DNA from: Gordonia effusa NBRC 100432
GTDB taxonomy: Bacteria; Actinomycetota; Actinomycetes; Mycobacteriales; Mycobacteriaceae
DNA length: 47,559 nucleotides
Direction of reading: 5' to 3'
Assembly (NCBI RefSeq): GCF_000241305.1
Contig: NZ_BAEH01000052.1
Span: forward strand, 1-47,559
Each line of letters opens with the position of its first letter. The stretch's first letter is position 1. Of this stretch, positions 25,669-34,135 are shown piece after piece. A program made the position numbers and the translations under genes. The notes beneath the pieces were generated by a model. That model was not told the origin of the DNA and did no database searches. It saw only the letters and a list, made by a program, of their open reading frames with translations.

Positions 25669-26739
25669 TTAATACTTGCGGGGCAACACCATTCCGCGCT
25701 TAGCCATCAACGCCCGCAACTTCGTCGGGTAGTCGGTGATGATGCCATCGGCCCCGGCGTTGATCTGTGCGGTCATCACGTCTTCGTCGTTGATGGTCCA
25801 CGGGATCACTTTGAGTCCGGCCGCGTGGGCGCGACGAATGAACGGGGCGTCGGCGACTAGGCGGAAACCGCGGTCGGAGGTGGTCTGACCGGACGGGTTG
25901 GAGTAGCCGGGCGAGAGGATCGACGCACCGACCTGCTTAGCTCCGGCTATCGGATCACCGTGTACCGCAGCATAATTGACCGGACCGAGCCACGCCGAGT
26001 TCGGCTTCCACGTGGTCTCGTCCCACAGCGCGACAGTCTTGATAGACGGGTCGGCGAGTTTCACCAGTGGCAGGGAACGCCAATCGAAACTCTGGATCGT
26101 GGCATTGGGTTTGCGATGCAGAACTCGTTGCGCGGAACGCAATTCGTTGAGGATGACCGCGACGAATTCGATCGGCGTCGCCGAGTCCGCACGCTTCTCG
26201 GCCTCGATCTTGGTTTCGATATTGAACCCGACGTTCCGCGCACCTAACCGGCCCGCGAGGGCGAAAACCTCAGCGAGAGTTGCGATTCGATTTCCGGCGA
26301 CCGGATGTGCGGTGGGAAACTTCTCCAGCACCTTGGCGCATACAAGCGTTTCCAACTGGGCCAGCGTGAGATCGTGCACCAGTTTGCCGACGTAGGGGAA
26401 TTGCGGGTCGCCGGGTCGTGCTGGTTTGGTGTCGGCGCATTTGTCGGCCTGGATTTTTGGATCGTGCCACACGAGCGGCTGGTGATCGCGGGACACCACG
26501 ATGTCGAGTTCGAGGGTGCTGACCCCGAGGCGTAGCGCCGCGGCAAATCCGGCCAGAGATTCTTCGGTGTGCTCGCCGCGACCGCCGCGATGCGCTTGCA
26601 AGTCAAGCACCCGACCGGCGCTCAGACCCGGTGCCGCGGACGCCGCGCCAGCGCCCACGTCGAGCAGCGCCGTACCGGCGGTGATCGTCGCGACAGCACA
26701 GATGATGGTCAGTAGGGAACGCAGACGAGTGATTCTCAC
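25669..26739 (-). CDS. Secreted glycerophosphodiester phosphodiesterase
   Basis: GDPD enzymes release glycerol 3-phosphate from deacylated phospholipids. From GTG 26739 the protein is 356 residues and opens with a signal peptide ([10 protein letters not shown], then a hydrophobic core, then AASAAPG). The open frame runs 62 codons further up but overlaps the divergent nadD region; a leaderless -10 box supports the short form. The catalytic start is [15 protein letters not shown], followed by [20 protein letters not shown] with the second histidine. The family usually has PENT; here it is GEHT. It is convergent with the VWA gene and divergent from nadD. Confidence 0.92.
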   Translation of the reverse strand: MRITRLRSLLTIICAVATITAGTALLDVGAGAASAAPGLSAGRVLDLQAHRGGRGEHTEESLAGFAAALRLGVSTLELDIVVSRDHQPLVWHDPKIQADKCADTKPARPGDPQFPYVGKLVHDLTLAQLETLVCAKVLEKFPTAHPVAGNRIATLAEVFALAGRLGARNVGFNIETKIEAEKRADSATPIEFVAVILNELRSAQRVLHRKPNATIQSFDWRSLPLVKLADPSIKTVALWDETTWKPNSAWLGPVNYAAVHGDPIAGAKQVGASILSPGYSNPSGQTTSDRGFRLVADAPFIRRAHAAGLKVIPWTINDEDVMTAQINAGADGIITDYPTKLRALMAKRGMVLPRKY

Positions 26740-26747
26740 GAGGCCGA

Positions 26748-26753
26748 ACGATA
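26748..26753 (-). promoter_or_regulatory. -10 box of the GDPD gene, leaderless
   Basis: TATCGT on the minus strand ends 8 bases before the GTG at 26739. Confidence 0.55.
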
Positions 26754-26876
26754 GGGGGCGCCATCTGTACCGGCAACCGGGAGAACGGTCACTGCCCGAA
26801 GATGTCAGATGTTGTTCACCGCTGCGTCGTACAAGGCGTGGCGACGGTGGGAAAACGGCCGCATTGAGTGTCCGAG

Positions 26877-26882
26877 TAATGT
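26877..26882 (+). promoter_or_regulatory. -10 box of nadD, leaderless
   Basis: TAATGT ends 8 bases before the ATG at 26891. The overlapping ATG at 26879 lies inside the box and is therefore unlikely to be the start. Confidence 0.55.
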
Positions 26883-26890
26883 CAGCTCTC

Positions 26891-27562
26891 ATGTCAGGAG
26901 CCAGACGGCGTCGCATCGGTGTCATGGGTGGGACCTTCGATCCGATTCACAACGGGCATCTCGTCGCCGCGAGCGAGGTGGCCCACCGCTTCGAGCTGGA
27001 CGAAGTGATCTTTGTGCCAACCGGACGACCCTGGCAGAAGAGCCAGCGTGAGAAGGTTCCGGGCCGGCGGCCGGTGAGTCCAGCCGAAGATCGGTATCTC
27101 ATGACGGTGATCGCGACGGCGTCAAATCCACAGTTCAGTGTCAGTCGAGTGGATATTGACCGCAAGGGTGACACCTACACCGTCGATACGTTGCGTGATT
27201 TGCGTGCGGTACTTCCCGATGCCGAGTTGTTCTTCATCACCGGAGCAGACGCCTTGGAGTCGATCCTCTCGTGGCAGGACTGGGAGGGTCTGTTCGAACT
27301 GGCGCACTTCGTCGGTGTCAGTCGCCCCGGTTACGAACTGAACGCGACACACCTGGCCGCGCATCTGGAAGCGCTCCCGCCCGATACCCTGCAGATGTTG
27401 GAGATTCCGGCGCTGGCGATCTCGTCGACCGATTGTCGCGAGCGTGCTCGCGCCGGGCGGCCCGTCTGGTACCTGGTGCCCGACGGCGTCGTGCAGTACG
27501 TCAACAAGCGACAGCTTTACCGGCCACCCCGTGCATCTTCGCCCGGTGTGTCAGCACCGTAG
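26891..27562 (+). CDS. nadD: Nicotinate-nucleotide adenylyltransferase
   Basis: NadD adds AMP to nicotinate mononucleotide in NAD synthesis. The 223-residue protein begins [31 protein letters not shown] is the nucleotidyltransferase signature, [11 protein letters not shown] follows, and [13 protein letters not shown] near the C-terminus is the family's ISSTxIR element. The start at 26891 is supported by the -10 box 8 bases upstream. It is followed by rsfS after 48 bases, the order seen in most actinobacteria. Confidence 0.96.
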   Translation: MSGARRRRIGVMGGTFDPIHNGHLVAASEVAHRFELDEVIFVPTGRPWQKSQREKVPGRRPVSPAEDRYLMTVIATASNPQFSVSRVDIDRKGDTYTVDTLRDLRAVLPDAELFFITGADALESILSWQDWEGLFELAHFVGVSRPGYELNATHLAAHLEALPPDTLQMLEIPALAISSTDCRERARAGRPVWYLVPDGVVQYVNKRQLYRPPRASSPGVSAP

Positions 27563-27573
27563 GTGCACCCGCT

Positions 27574-27593
27574 ACCGGCGTCACAACGCCGGT
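27574..27593 (+). promoter_or_regulatory. Hairpin between nadD and rsfS
   Basis: A perfect 7-bp stem (ACCGGCG and CGCCGGT, loop TCACAA) ends 7 bases before the rsfS ribosome binding site AAGGAG. There is no T-run, so an effect on translation or RNA stability is more likely than termination. Confidence 0.45.
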
Positions 27594-27610
27594 CAACCGA
27601 AAGGAGTCGC

Positions 27611-28009
27611 GTGACAGCTTCACCAGAGGCGCTGGAGATGGCACGGGTCGCCGCATTGGCAGCCGTCGACAAACTCGCCCACGAAGTGACCGTCATCGAT
27701 GTGTCCGAGCAGCTCGTCATCACCGACGCGTTCGTCATCGGGTCCGCGGACAATGAACGTCAGGTCAACGCGATTGTCGATGAAGTCGAAGACAAGCTGC
27801 GCGAGGCGGGCCACAAGCCGGTACGCCGTGAAGGGGCTCGCGAGGGGCGTTGGTCGCTACTCGACTACACCGATGTCGTGGTGCATATCTTCCACGCCGA
27901 CGAGCGCGAGTTCTACGCGCTGGAGCGGCTGTGGAAAGACTGCCCGGTGGTCGAGGTGCCGGGCCTTGAGCAGGCTGCTGAATCGGACGCGGCGGGTGAG
28001 GACGTATGA
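27611..28009 (+). CDS. rsfS: Ribosomal silencing factor RsfS
   Basis: RsfS binds ribosomal protein L14 and blocks joining of the ribosomal subunits when nutrients are short. The 132-residue protein starts at GTG 27611, with AAGGAG 4 bases before it. It shows DKLAHEVTVIDVSEQLVITD, SADNERQVNAIVDEVE and WSLLDYTDVVVHIFHADERE with YALERLWKDCP, all typical. The frame open upstream is the intergenic hairpin region. Its stop overlaps the gpgP start (ATGA). Confidence 0.95.
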   Translation: MTASPEALEMARVAALAAVDKLAHEVTVIDVSEQLVITDAFVIGSADNERQVNAIVDEVEDKLREAGHKPVRREGAREGRWSLLDYTDVVVHIFHADEREFYALERLWKDCPVVEVPGLEQAAESDAAGEDV

Positions 28010-28704
28010 GCGGCGGGCCCGACGAGCACGACACCAGCGTTGAGCGGTTGACCCCGGTGGTGCGTCGCCTAATTCTGTTGCGCCACGGGCAGACCGAGTT
28101 CAATGCGGACAGTCGGATGCAGGGGCAACTCGACACCGAACTATCGCCGGTCGGCGAGGATCAGGCGCGTCGGGCGGCCGCCGCGTTGGCGGTACGCACC
28201 CCGCGCGCTATTTGGTCGTCGGATCTACAGCGCGCCCGGCTGACCGCGGAGGAATTGTCGTCGGCGACCGGTGTCCCGCTGACCATCGATGATCGGCTGC
28301 GTGAGACGTACCTCGGCGAGTGGCAGGGCAAGACGCATGTCGACGTCGACGCGGCGTTGCCCGGTGCACGACGTACCTGGCGTGATGACGCGACGTGGGC
28401 GCCGCCGGGTGGCGAGAGTCGGGTTAACGTCGCAACGCGGGCAACCCCCGTTGTCGCGGATCTCCTTGCGGTACTTCCTGATTGGGGGTCGGGAGATTCG
28501 CCGGAGGCTCCGGTGGTACTGGTCGCCCACGGTGGTGTGATTGCCGCGATGACGGCGTCGCTATTGGGCCTGCCACAAGCGAATTGGTCGGTCTTCGGCG
28601 GTCTCGCCAACACCGGCTGGGTTCAATTGAGCGGTCACAGCTTCGACGGTGAGCCGCCCGTCTGGCGACTCGATGTATGGAACGCGACGGCGGAGGGCGT
28701 GTAG
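28006..28704 (+). CDS. gpgP: Glucosyl-3-phosphoglycerate phosphatase
   Basis: GpgP (Rv2419c) removes the phosphate from glucosyl-3-phosphoglycerate, the second step in making methylglucose lipopolysaccharide. The 232-residue protein belongs to the histidine phosphatases: LILLRHGQTEFNADSRMQGQ holds the catalytic RHG, RLRETYLGEWQG the acid, and VLVAHGGVIAA the second histidine. Conserved placement between rsfS and octT supports the specific call; by fold alone it could be any phosphoglycerate-mutase-like phosphatase. It overlaps rsfS by four bases. Confidence 0.88.
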   Translation: MSGGPDEHDTSVERLTPVVRRLILLRHGQTEFNADSRMQGQLDTELSPVGEDQARRAAAALAVRTPRAIWSSDLQRARLTAEELSSATGVPLTIDDRLRETYLGEWQGKTHVDVDAALPGARRTWRDDATWAPPGGESRVNVATRATPVVADLLAVLPDWGSGDSPEAPVVLVAHGGVIAAMTASLLGLPQANWSVFGGLANTGWVQLSGHSFDGEPPVWRLDVWNATAEGV

Positions 28705-28707
28705 ATA

Positions 28708-29523
28708 GTGCCCAGTGTGGCGGGCGCCGGGAGCGGGGCGAGCGGGCCCAGTGTGGCGGGCGCCGGGAGCGAAGCGAGCGGGCCCGATTTTGCAGCCGCC
28801 GGCAGCATCGTCGTCTTATCGGATTCGCTGGCGTATTACGGTCCGAAAGGCGGCTTGGCCGCCGACGACCCGTCCATCTGGCCCAATAGGGTCGGGGCCG
28901 CGGTGGGGCGCCGGGTTGAGTTGTTCGGCCGGATCGGCTGGACCACGCGTGATGTGTGGTGGGCGCTTACCCAGGACCCGCGTATCTGGGCGGCGCTACC
29001 CACCGCCGATGTCGTGGTACTCGCGATCGGCGGAATGGACAGTCTTCCGTCACCGCTGCCAACCGCGCTGCGTGAACAGATCCGCTACCTGCGACCGTCG
29101 CGATTGCGGGCCGCGGTGCGTGACGCATATGGCTGGCTTCAGCCTCGGCTTTCGCCGTTGGGCTGGCCGATGGCGCTACCGCCCCGCATCACCGTCGAGT
29201 ACCTGGAGAAGGTGCGCGGTGCGATTTCGCAATTGCGTCCGGACCTGCCGATTGTGGTCTGCCTGCCATCGACGCATATCAGTCCGTATTACGGCAGAGT
29301 GCACGCCGGTCGGGTACCGACAACGGCTGCGATGCGGCGGTGGGCGGCCGACCATGACCTGGTCACCGTCGATTTCTATCCGACGACCCGGGACGCTTTC
29401 GCCGATCCGGCTTCGGGGATGAATCCCGACGGTATCCACTGGGGCATCAAGTGTCACGCCGCGATCGCCGAGGTAACCGTGCCCGCTGTGTCGTCGGTAT
29501 TGGCTGACCGTCGGGTCGGCTGA
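28708..29523 (+). CDS. octT: SGNH hydrolase, diglucosylglycerate octanoyltransferase
   Basis: OctT (Rv2418c) transfers octanoate to diglucosylglycerate in methylglucose lipopolysaccharide synthesis. The 271-residue protein is an SGNH-fold enzyme: VVLSDSLAYYG carries the nucleophile serine (about residue 40), GGMDSLP is a further block, and NPDGIHWG the Asp-His pair. Residues 2-25 are two copies of a 12-residue Gly/Ala/Ser repeat which belongs to no fold and comes from a tandem DNA repeat. The GTG at 28708 lies 3 bases after the gpgP stop, with GGAGGG 11 bases ahead; the true start could be later. Its neighbour gpgP serves the same pathway. Confidence 0.87.
   Translation: MPSVAGAGSGASGPSVAGAGSEASGPDFAAAGSIVVLSDSLAYYGPKGGLAADDPSIWPNRVGAAVGRRVELFGRIGWTTRDVWWALTQDPRIWAALPTADVVVLAIGGMDSLPSPLPTALREQIRYLRPSRLRAAVRDAYGWLQPRLSPLGWPMALPPRITVEYLEKVRGAISQLRPDLPIVVCLPSTHISPYYGRVHAGRVPTTAAMRRWAADHDLVTVDFYPTTRDAFADPASGMNPDGIHWGIKCHAAIAEVTVPAVSSVLADRRVG
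28711..28782 (+). repeat. Two tandem 36-base repeats inside the octT start
   Basis: The units 28711-28746 and 28747-28782 differ only at two adjacent bases (GG versus AA). Each encodes PSVAGAGS(G/E)ASG in frame. The core GGGAGCGAAGCGAGCGGG is a very GC-rich repeat. Confidence 0.9.
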
Positions 29524-29532
29524 CCCACCGAC

Positions 29533-29538
29533 TAATCT
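29533..29538 (+). promoter_or_regulatory. -10 box of degV, leaderless
   Basis: TAATCT ends 6 bases before the GTG at 29545 and lies right after the octT stop. Confidence 0.6.
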
Positions 29539-29544
29539 GAACGG

Positions 29545-30399
29545 GTGCCAGTTGTCGTCGTCACAGATTCCTCCGCGCGGTTGCCGCAATCACTCGTCGA
29601 GCGGTACCGGATCAAACAGGTTCCGTTGCATCTGACGGTCAACGGCGTCGATTACCGCGAAGGCGTCGACGATATCCCCGATGACATTGTGACCACGCCG
29701 GGTGTGACGACGTCGGGAGCGATCCCTAATGACTTGGAGACGGCGTTCGGCGAGGCGATCGACGAGAGCGACGGCGACGGCGTGGTAGCCGTCCATATGT
29801 CCCGTCGACTGTCGGGCACATGGAGTGCCGCGCGGTTGGCCGCCGAACAGTATTCGGGGCAGGTTCGGGTCGTGGATTCGAGGTCTGTGGGTCTGGCGGT
29901 GGGGTTTGCGGCGCTCGCCGCGGCGCAGGCCGCGGCCGCCGGTGGCGACCGGGATCGCGTGTATGAGGAGGCGATCCGGGAATCGGCGATTGTCGAATCG
30001 TTAATGGCCGTGCAGAATTTGGAGAATCTGCGCAACAGTGGGCGGATGAGCGCGGCGAGCAAACTATTGGGCTCCGCGCTGTCCATCAAACCGATCCTGC
30101 ATACCGTTGATGGGTCGCTGGTGCTGCGCGAGCGGCATCGAACCTTCTCCAAGGCTCTGGCGAAGATGCTCGATGCCGCGGTCGAGGTGTCCAAGGGCAC
30201 CGAGATCACCTTGGGTATCCAGCATTGCCAGGCACCCGACCTCGCCGAAGACGTGCGCGCCAAACTTGCCGAACGCATCCGCAAGATCACCTCGACGGTC
30301 GTCGTGGATCTGGGACCGATTCTGGGCTGCCATGTGGGACGAGGTGCGGTGGGTGTGGTGATCGGGTCACGCTTGGAACCGTTGACAATCGACGAGTAA
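29545..30399 (+). CDS. degV: DegV-family fatty-acid-binding protein
   Basis: DegV proteins bind a fatty acid in a deep pocket. In Firmicutes (FakB) they present it to the kinase FakA. The 284-residue protein shows VVVTDSSARLP at the N-terminus, TTSGAIPND with the conserved TSQPS-like loop, HMSRRLSGTWSAA and VVDSRSVGLAVG, and ILGCHVGRGAVGV near the end. The start is GTG 29545 by its leaderless promoter. It corresponds to Rv2417c. A DAK2/FakA-like gene lies 14 kb away at 15301 and is the possible partner. Confidence 0.92.
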   Translation: MPVVVVTDSSARLPQSLVERYRIKQVPLHLTVNGVDYREGVDDIPDDIVTTPGVTTSGAIPNDLETAFGEAIDESDGDGVVAVHMSRRLSGTWSAARLAAEQYSGQVRVVDSRSVGLAVGFAALAAAQAAAAGGDRDRVYEEAIRESAIVESLMAVQNLENLRNSGRMSAASKLLGSALSIKPILHTVDGSLVLRERHRTFSKALAKMLDAAVEVSKGTEITLGIQHCQAPDLAEDVRAKLAERIRKITSTVVVDLGPILGCHVGRGAVGVVIGSRLEPLTIDE

Positions 30400-30415
30400 C
30401 CGTATTCGCCACGGG

Positions 30416-30441
30416 TTGTCCACAGTCCTAGGTTGTGCACA
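30416..30441 (+). promoter_or_regulatory. Two DnaA-box-like 9-mers upstream of comEA
   Basis: TTGTCCACA (30416-30424) matches the actinobacterial DnaA box, and TTGTGCACA (30433-30441) differs by one base. Both sit in the context GGTTGTsCACAG, in the same direction, 17 bases apart. They fall in the 104-base gap between degV and comEA. Confidence 0.45.
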
Positions 30442-30491
30442 GGGCGCTGAGATTCGAGGCCGCGAATGTCTGATCGGTCGGCCCGCATCTT

Positions 30492-30497
30492 TACGGT
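30492..30497 (+). promoter_or_regulatory. -10 box of comEA, leaderless
   Basis: TACGGT ends 6 bases before the ATG at 30504; no ribosome binding site is present. Confidence 0.55.
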
Positions 30498-30503
30498 GTC
30501 GTC

Positions 30504-31466
30504 ATGGGGAGGAACGAACAGCTTCGTGAGTCGTCGCTGAGTCGACTCGGGCCGGTGTATCAGCGGCCCGGGATGCCGAATGACGACCAACCGGAATCCG
30601 TCGAATCCCGCCCTGATGATGAGTCTTCGGGACGGTTTGGGATCGGTGCGTTGCCGTCATGGCTTGCGCCGCAAGAAGATTCCGAGGATCTATCACCGGA
30701 TTCGGTCCGGGATTTACTCGACGGTGACGATCCCGATCGGCTCGTGGTCAGCGACGACCACCTGCCACATCGAGTACTACCAGCGCCACCGGCTGCGCTG
30801 GCGCTGGTAGTTGTCGGGATACTCGCGGTCGTCGTCGCCGCAGTCGTGATGGTACGCAATACGCCCGCCGACATTGGGCCGGTCAACTTCCCGTCGTCGG
30901 CCGGTCCAACCGCGTCGCGTGTTCCTCTTTCTACGAAAGTTGCCGGCGAGCAGTCGGCTCCGTCGTCGGCGACGACGGCGAGGTTGGTGATCAGTGTCGT
31001 CGGGTTGGTTCATCGACCGGGCCTGGTACACCTTCGGCCCCAGGCGCGTATCGCTGATGCTCTGGCGGCGGCCGGTGGCCCGCGACCCGGAGCAGATCTG
31101 TTGTCGCTCAATCTCGCTCGTCCCCTTCACGACGGCGATCAGATCATCGTCGGATTCAGCGGCGACGGTAATCGTCGCGCGATGCGCAGTGCGGTCATCG
31201 CCGCTGACGAGGCCGGCCTGCCAGGTCCGGGTGGGCAGCCCGTACCGGAAGCCGACCTGCCGAGCGGGGCGTCCGGCAAGGTGGATTTGAACACCGCCAC
31301 GGCGGCTCAGCTCGATGCGCTGCCCGGGGTAGGGCCGGTTACCGCAGCCGCGATTATTGAGTGGCGCAACCGAAATGGCCGATTTACCTCGGTCGATCAA
31401 CTCGCGGAAGTCGAGGGTATTGGGCCGGGGCGACTGGCCAAGCTACGCGACAAGGTGACCGTATGA
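30504..31466 (+). CDS. comEA: ComEA-like DNA-binding membrane protein
   Basis: ComEA binds incoming DNA at the cell surface for uptake by ComEC. The 320-residue protein has an acidic cytoplasmic tail (1-90), one membrane helix (about 93-115, ALALVVVGILAVVVAAVV), a linker, an SLBB-type domain (VISVVGLVHRPGLVHL, then RIADALAAAGG; about 160-215) and two C-terminal helix-hairpin-helix motifs (DLNTATAAQLDALPGVGPVT and LAEVEGIGPGRLAKLRDK). Natural competence is not established for most mycolata, so the actual role is open. The stop overlaps the comEC start (ATGA). Confidence 0.92.
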   Translation: MGRNEQLRESSLSRLGPVYQRPGMPNDDQPESVESRPDDESSGRFGIGALPSWLAPQEDSEDLSPDSVRDLLDGDDPDRLVVSDDHLPHRVLPAPPAALALVVVGILAVVVAAVVMVRNTPADIGPVNFPSSAGPTASRVPLSTKVAGEQSAPSSATTARLVISVVGLVHRPGLVHLRPQARIADALAAAGGPRPGADLLSLNLARPLHDGDQIIVGFSGDGNRRAMRSAVIAADEAGLPGPGGQPVPEADLPSGASGKVDLNTATAAQLDALPGVGPVTAAAIIEWRNRNGRFTSVDQLAEVEGIGPGRLAKLRDKVTV

Positions 31467-33118
31467 CGCCGAGTGTGGGGACAACGGCATTGTCGTCCAA
31501 CGACTTTCGGTTGATCCCACCGGCGCTTGGATGTTGGGCCATAACTGCGGTGGCACTGTTGCTACCCTCGCCTGTCACCCTATGGCTGGTGATTGGCTGC
31601 GTGGCGTTATGTGTCATGTTCGTTGGAAGGGCTGTCGTAGTCGCGGAGCGTTGGCCGGTGACCGCGATGATTATCGCGACCGCGGGATTGGCCGCGGGCG
31701 TTGGCAGCGTGTTGCTACTACGGATCGGTGTTGTTGAACATCACCGGCTGGGTGCCGAGATCGGTCACCGTACAACGGTGGTCGTGGCGGTGACCGACGA
31801 CCCGCAATGGTTGGCCCCCAACGGTTCTCGGCTTCGTGTCCGGGTCTCGGTGTGGGCCGTCGGGCGCGACGGCGCTGGCCATCCGCGTCGCGTTCGATCG
31901 GCCGACGCCGTCGTTTTCGTAAGCGGTGCACTCCGTGGTGACTGGGCGATAGTCTCACCCGGTCAGCGGCTCGAAGCAGTTGTCGCAGTGCGTGCTCCAC
32001 CCGGACATGACCTGACGGTCGCCACACTCAACGCGACGTCGGCGCCGACGATGCTCGACGCTGGACCGGCCTATCTTCAAGTGTCGGCGGCGATACGTTG
32101 GCGCTTCGCGCAAGTCGCTCAGCGGGCATTACCGAGCGAACAAGCCGGTCTGCTCCCCGGCTTGGTCCTTGGTGACACCTCCGGCGTCGACGATGCCGTG
32201 CGTGACGACTTTCGGGCCGCGAGTCTGTCGCATCTGCTCGCAGTATCTGGCGCGAATTTCGCGTTGATCACCGGCGCGGCGATTCTATTGGTCGCGTTCG
32301 CAGGCGCGGGTCCACGCACCACCGCGATCATCGGCATAGTAGTGATCGTCGGCTTCGCCGTTGTGGTCCGGCCGTCGCCGAGTGTAGTGCGCGCGGCGGG
32401 GATGGGGATCGTTGGCGTACTCGCATTGATGATGTCTCGACGCTCGCATGCGATGCCGGCGTTGGGCACGGCCATCATCGTCGCGCTGTTGTGGTGGCCG
32501 TCGATGGCGCTCGATGCCGGCTTTGCGATGTCCGTTGCTGCCTCGGCCGCGTTGATCGCGTGCGGTGGTCCATGCGCGGAATGGCTTCGCGCCCATCGGA
32601 TTCCTAACGGACTGGCTCAGGTGTTGGCGATGGCGGTGATCGCTCAGTTGGCAACCGCACCGGTTGTGGCCATGATTAGTGGCCGCTTCAGCGTGGTCGG
32701 CGTGCTGGCCAATATCGTTGTCGCGCCGGTTCTGGGCCTGATCAGTGTCTTCGGCGCGATCGCGGCAGTTGCCGCGTCATGCGGTCCGGTCGGCCAGATA
32801 TGTGCGGAGCTCGTGATCCGAGCGCTGGAGCCGGAGTTGTGGTGGATGCTCGCGTGCGCGCGGACATTGGGTAACCAGGGGTGGGGCGCAATTCCGGTTC
32901 CCGACGGTATGGTCGGCGCGCTGCTGGTGGCCGTATTGAGTGCGGCCATCGCCGGACTCGTCAGGGGTCTCTGGCAGCATAGGCGGGGTGGTAGACCGCT
33001 TGCACCTCTTGCTCGGCGACGACGACTTTCTCGCTGGACGGGTAATCAGTTCCGTGACGGACCAAGCCAGCAGAGAAGCGGGCGAGCAGGTGCCGGTCAC
33101 CCGGATCCGGGCGGGTGA
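31463..33118 (+). CDS. comEC: ComEC-type DNA channel protein, short form
   Basis: ComEC forms the inner-membrane channel for single-stranded DNA. The 551-residue protein has several N-terminal membrane helices, an OB-fold-like soluble part (about 100-205) and the competence domain with the signature GLVLGDTSGVDDAVRDDFRA and SLSHLLAVSGANFALI. Many further helices follow. The C-terminal metallo-beta-lactamase domain of Bacillus ComEC is absent, as in mycobacterial homologues. The last 44 residues, rich in Arg and Gly, lie over the first part of holA in another frame, so the natural C-terminus may be shorter or the overlap real. ATG 31463 overlaps the comEA stop. Confidence 0.92.
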   Translation: MTPSVGTTALSSNDFRLIPPALGCWAITAVALLLPSPVTLWLVIGCVALCVMFVGRAVVVAERWPVTAMIIATAGLAAGVGSVLLLRIGVVEHHRLGAEIGHRTTVVVAVTDDPQWLAPNGSRLRVRVSVWAVGRDGAGHPRRVRSADAVVFVSGALRGDWAIVSPGQRLEAVVAVRAPPGHDLTVATLNATSAPTMLDAGPAYLQVSAAIRWRFAQVAQRALPSEQAGLLPGLVLGDTSGVDDAVRDDFRAASLSHLLAVSGANFALITGAAILLVAFAGAGPRTTAIIGIVVIVGFAVVVRPSPSVVRAAGMGIVGVLALMMSRRSHAMPALGTAIIVALLWWPSMALDAGFAMSVAASAALIACGGPCAEWLRAHRIPNGLAQVLAMAVIAQLATAPVVAMISGRFSVVGVLANIVVAPVLGLISVFGAIAAVAASCGPVGQICAELVIRALEPELWWMLACARTLGNQGWGAIPVPDGMVGALLVAVLSAAIAGLVRGLWQHRRGGRPLAPLARRRRLSRWTGNQFRDGPSQQRSGRAGAGHPDPGG

Positions 33119-33956
33119 GGTCACCGAACACGAATTGGCCGAACTGCTGAGCCCGTCCCTCTTCGCCGAAGAACGCATCATTGTGCTGGAGGCCGCGGCC
33201 GAAGCTGGAAAAGAACCGGCCGCGTTGATCGCATCGACGGCTACGCAACTGCCCGAGGGGGTCACCCTGTTGGTGATGCATAACGGCGGTGGCCGTGCGA
33301 AGTCGATGGCACCGGCGTTGCGGAAGGCAGGGGCCGTCGAACACGACTGCGTCGCGCCGAGATGGCCATCGGACCGGGTGAAGTTCGTCGCGCAGGAATT
33401 CCGGAACCTGAACGTGAAGGTATCGTCCACGGTCGCCGAGCAATTGACGCAGAGTGTCGGCGGTGAGTTGCGCGAACTGGCCGCGGCCTGCAGCCAGTTG
33501 GTTGCCGACACTGGCGGCAAGATCGACGCGGCCGCGGTGACGCTCTATTACTCCGGACGGCCGGAGGTGACTGGCTTCGAGATCGCCGACCAGACTGTCA
33601 CTGGGAATCGTGCTGGTGCGCAGGAGTCACTCGCGTGGGCGATTCATCATGGCGTGCCACGGGTACTGCTTGCTGACGCTCTGGCCGAGGCGGTGCACGG
33701 TATCGCCCGTGTGCGGTCGTTGGGATCGGTTGACCAGTACTCGGCGGCGTCGGAACTTGGTATGCCGCCGACTCGGGTCAAGAAGCTGCAGGCGCAGGCC
33801 CGCGCCTGGGATTCGGACTCGATCGCCAGCGCCTTGGTGGTGGTGGCTCAGCTCAACGCCGACGTGAAAGGCCAAGCTGCCGACGCCGACTTCAGTCTGG
33901 AGCACGCTGTCGCCCAGATCGCTGAGTTGCGGCCGAGTCGCGACCGGCGCGGGTAG
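32988..33956 (+). CDS. holA: DNA polymerase III delta subunit
   Basis: HolA is the delta subunit of the clamp loader; it opens the sliding clamp. The 322-residue protein starts at GTG 32988 (VVDRLHLLLGDDDFLAGRVI), which fits the usual N-terminus LILGDEDFL. Further on it has LSPSLFAEERIIVLEAA, the family's SLFxxxRLV motif, and DQTVTGNRAGAQESLAWAI in the C-terminal part. The gene overlaps comEC by 131 bases in a different frame. Order and position match Rv2413c. A strong bidirectional hairpin separates it from convergent rpsT. Confidence 0.93.
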   Translation: MVDRLHLLLGDDDFLAGRVISSVTDQASREAGEQVPVTRIRAGEVTEHELAELLSPSLFAEERIIVLEAAAEAGKEPAALIASTATQLPEGVTLLVMHNGGGRAKSMAPALRKAGAVEHDCVAPRWPSDRVKFVAQEFRNLNVKVSSTVAEQLTQSVGGELRELAAACSQLVADTGGKIDAAAVTLYYSGRPEVTGFEIADQTVTGNRAGAQESLAWAIHHGVPRVLLADALAEAVHGIARVRSLGSVDQYSAASELGMPPTRVKKLQAQARAWDSDSIASALVVVAQLNADVKGQAADADFSLEHAVAQIAELRPSRDRRG

Positions 33957-34070
33957 ACGGGGTGTATCAAGTGAGAACGAAAACAAACCGGTCCCGATAG
34001 ACCGCGCAGATGCTCCAGCCGCATCCATGCCGCTGATTGGGGGGACCATCCGGGCGGCAATGCCGACGCC

Positions 34071-34106
34071 AAAACCCCGTGTGACTGCGTGGGAGTCACA
34101 CGGGGT
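34071..34106 (-). terminator. rpsT terminator
   Basis: A perfect 13-bp stem (34074-34086 with 34094-34106) and a 7-base loop are followed on the minus strand by TTTT. It lies 30 bases after the rpsT stop and can also stop read-through from holA. Confidence 0.85.
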
Positions 34107-34135
34107 AGCGGGAAAAGCTTGTGTCGAGCGCTATT

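Noticed and set aside
31463..33118. Missing metallo-beta-lactamase domain of ComEC as a truncation
   Set aside because: Mycobacterial ComEC homologues also lack it, so it is the normal short form.
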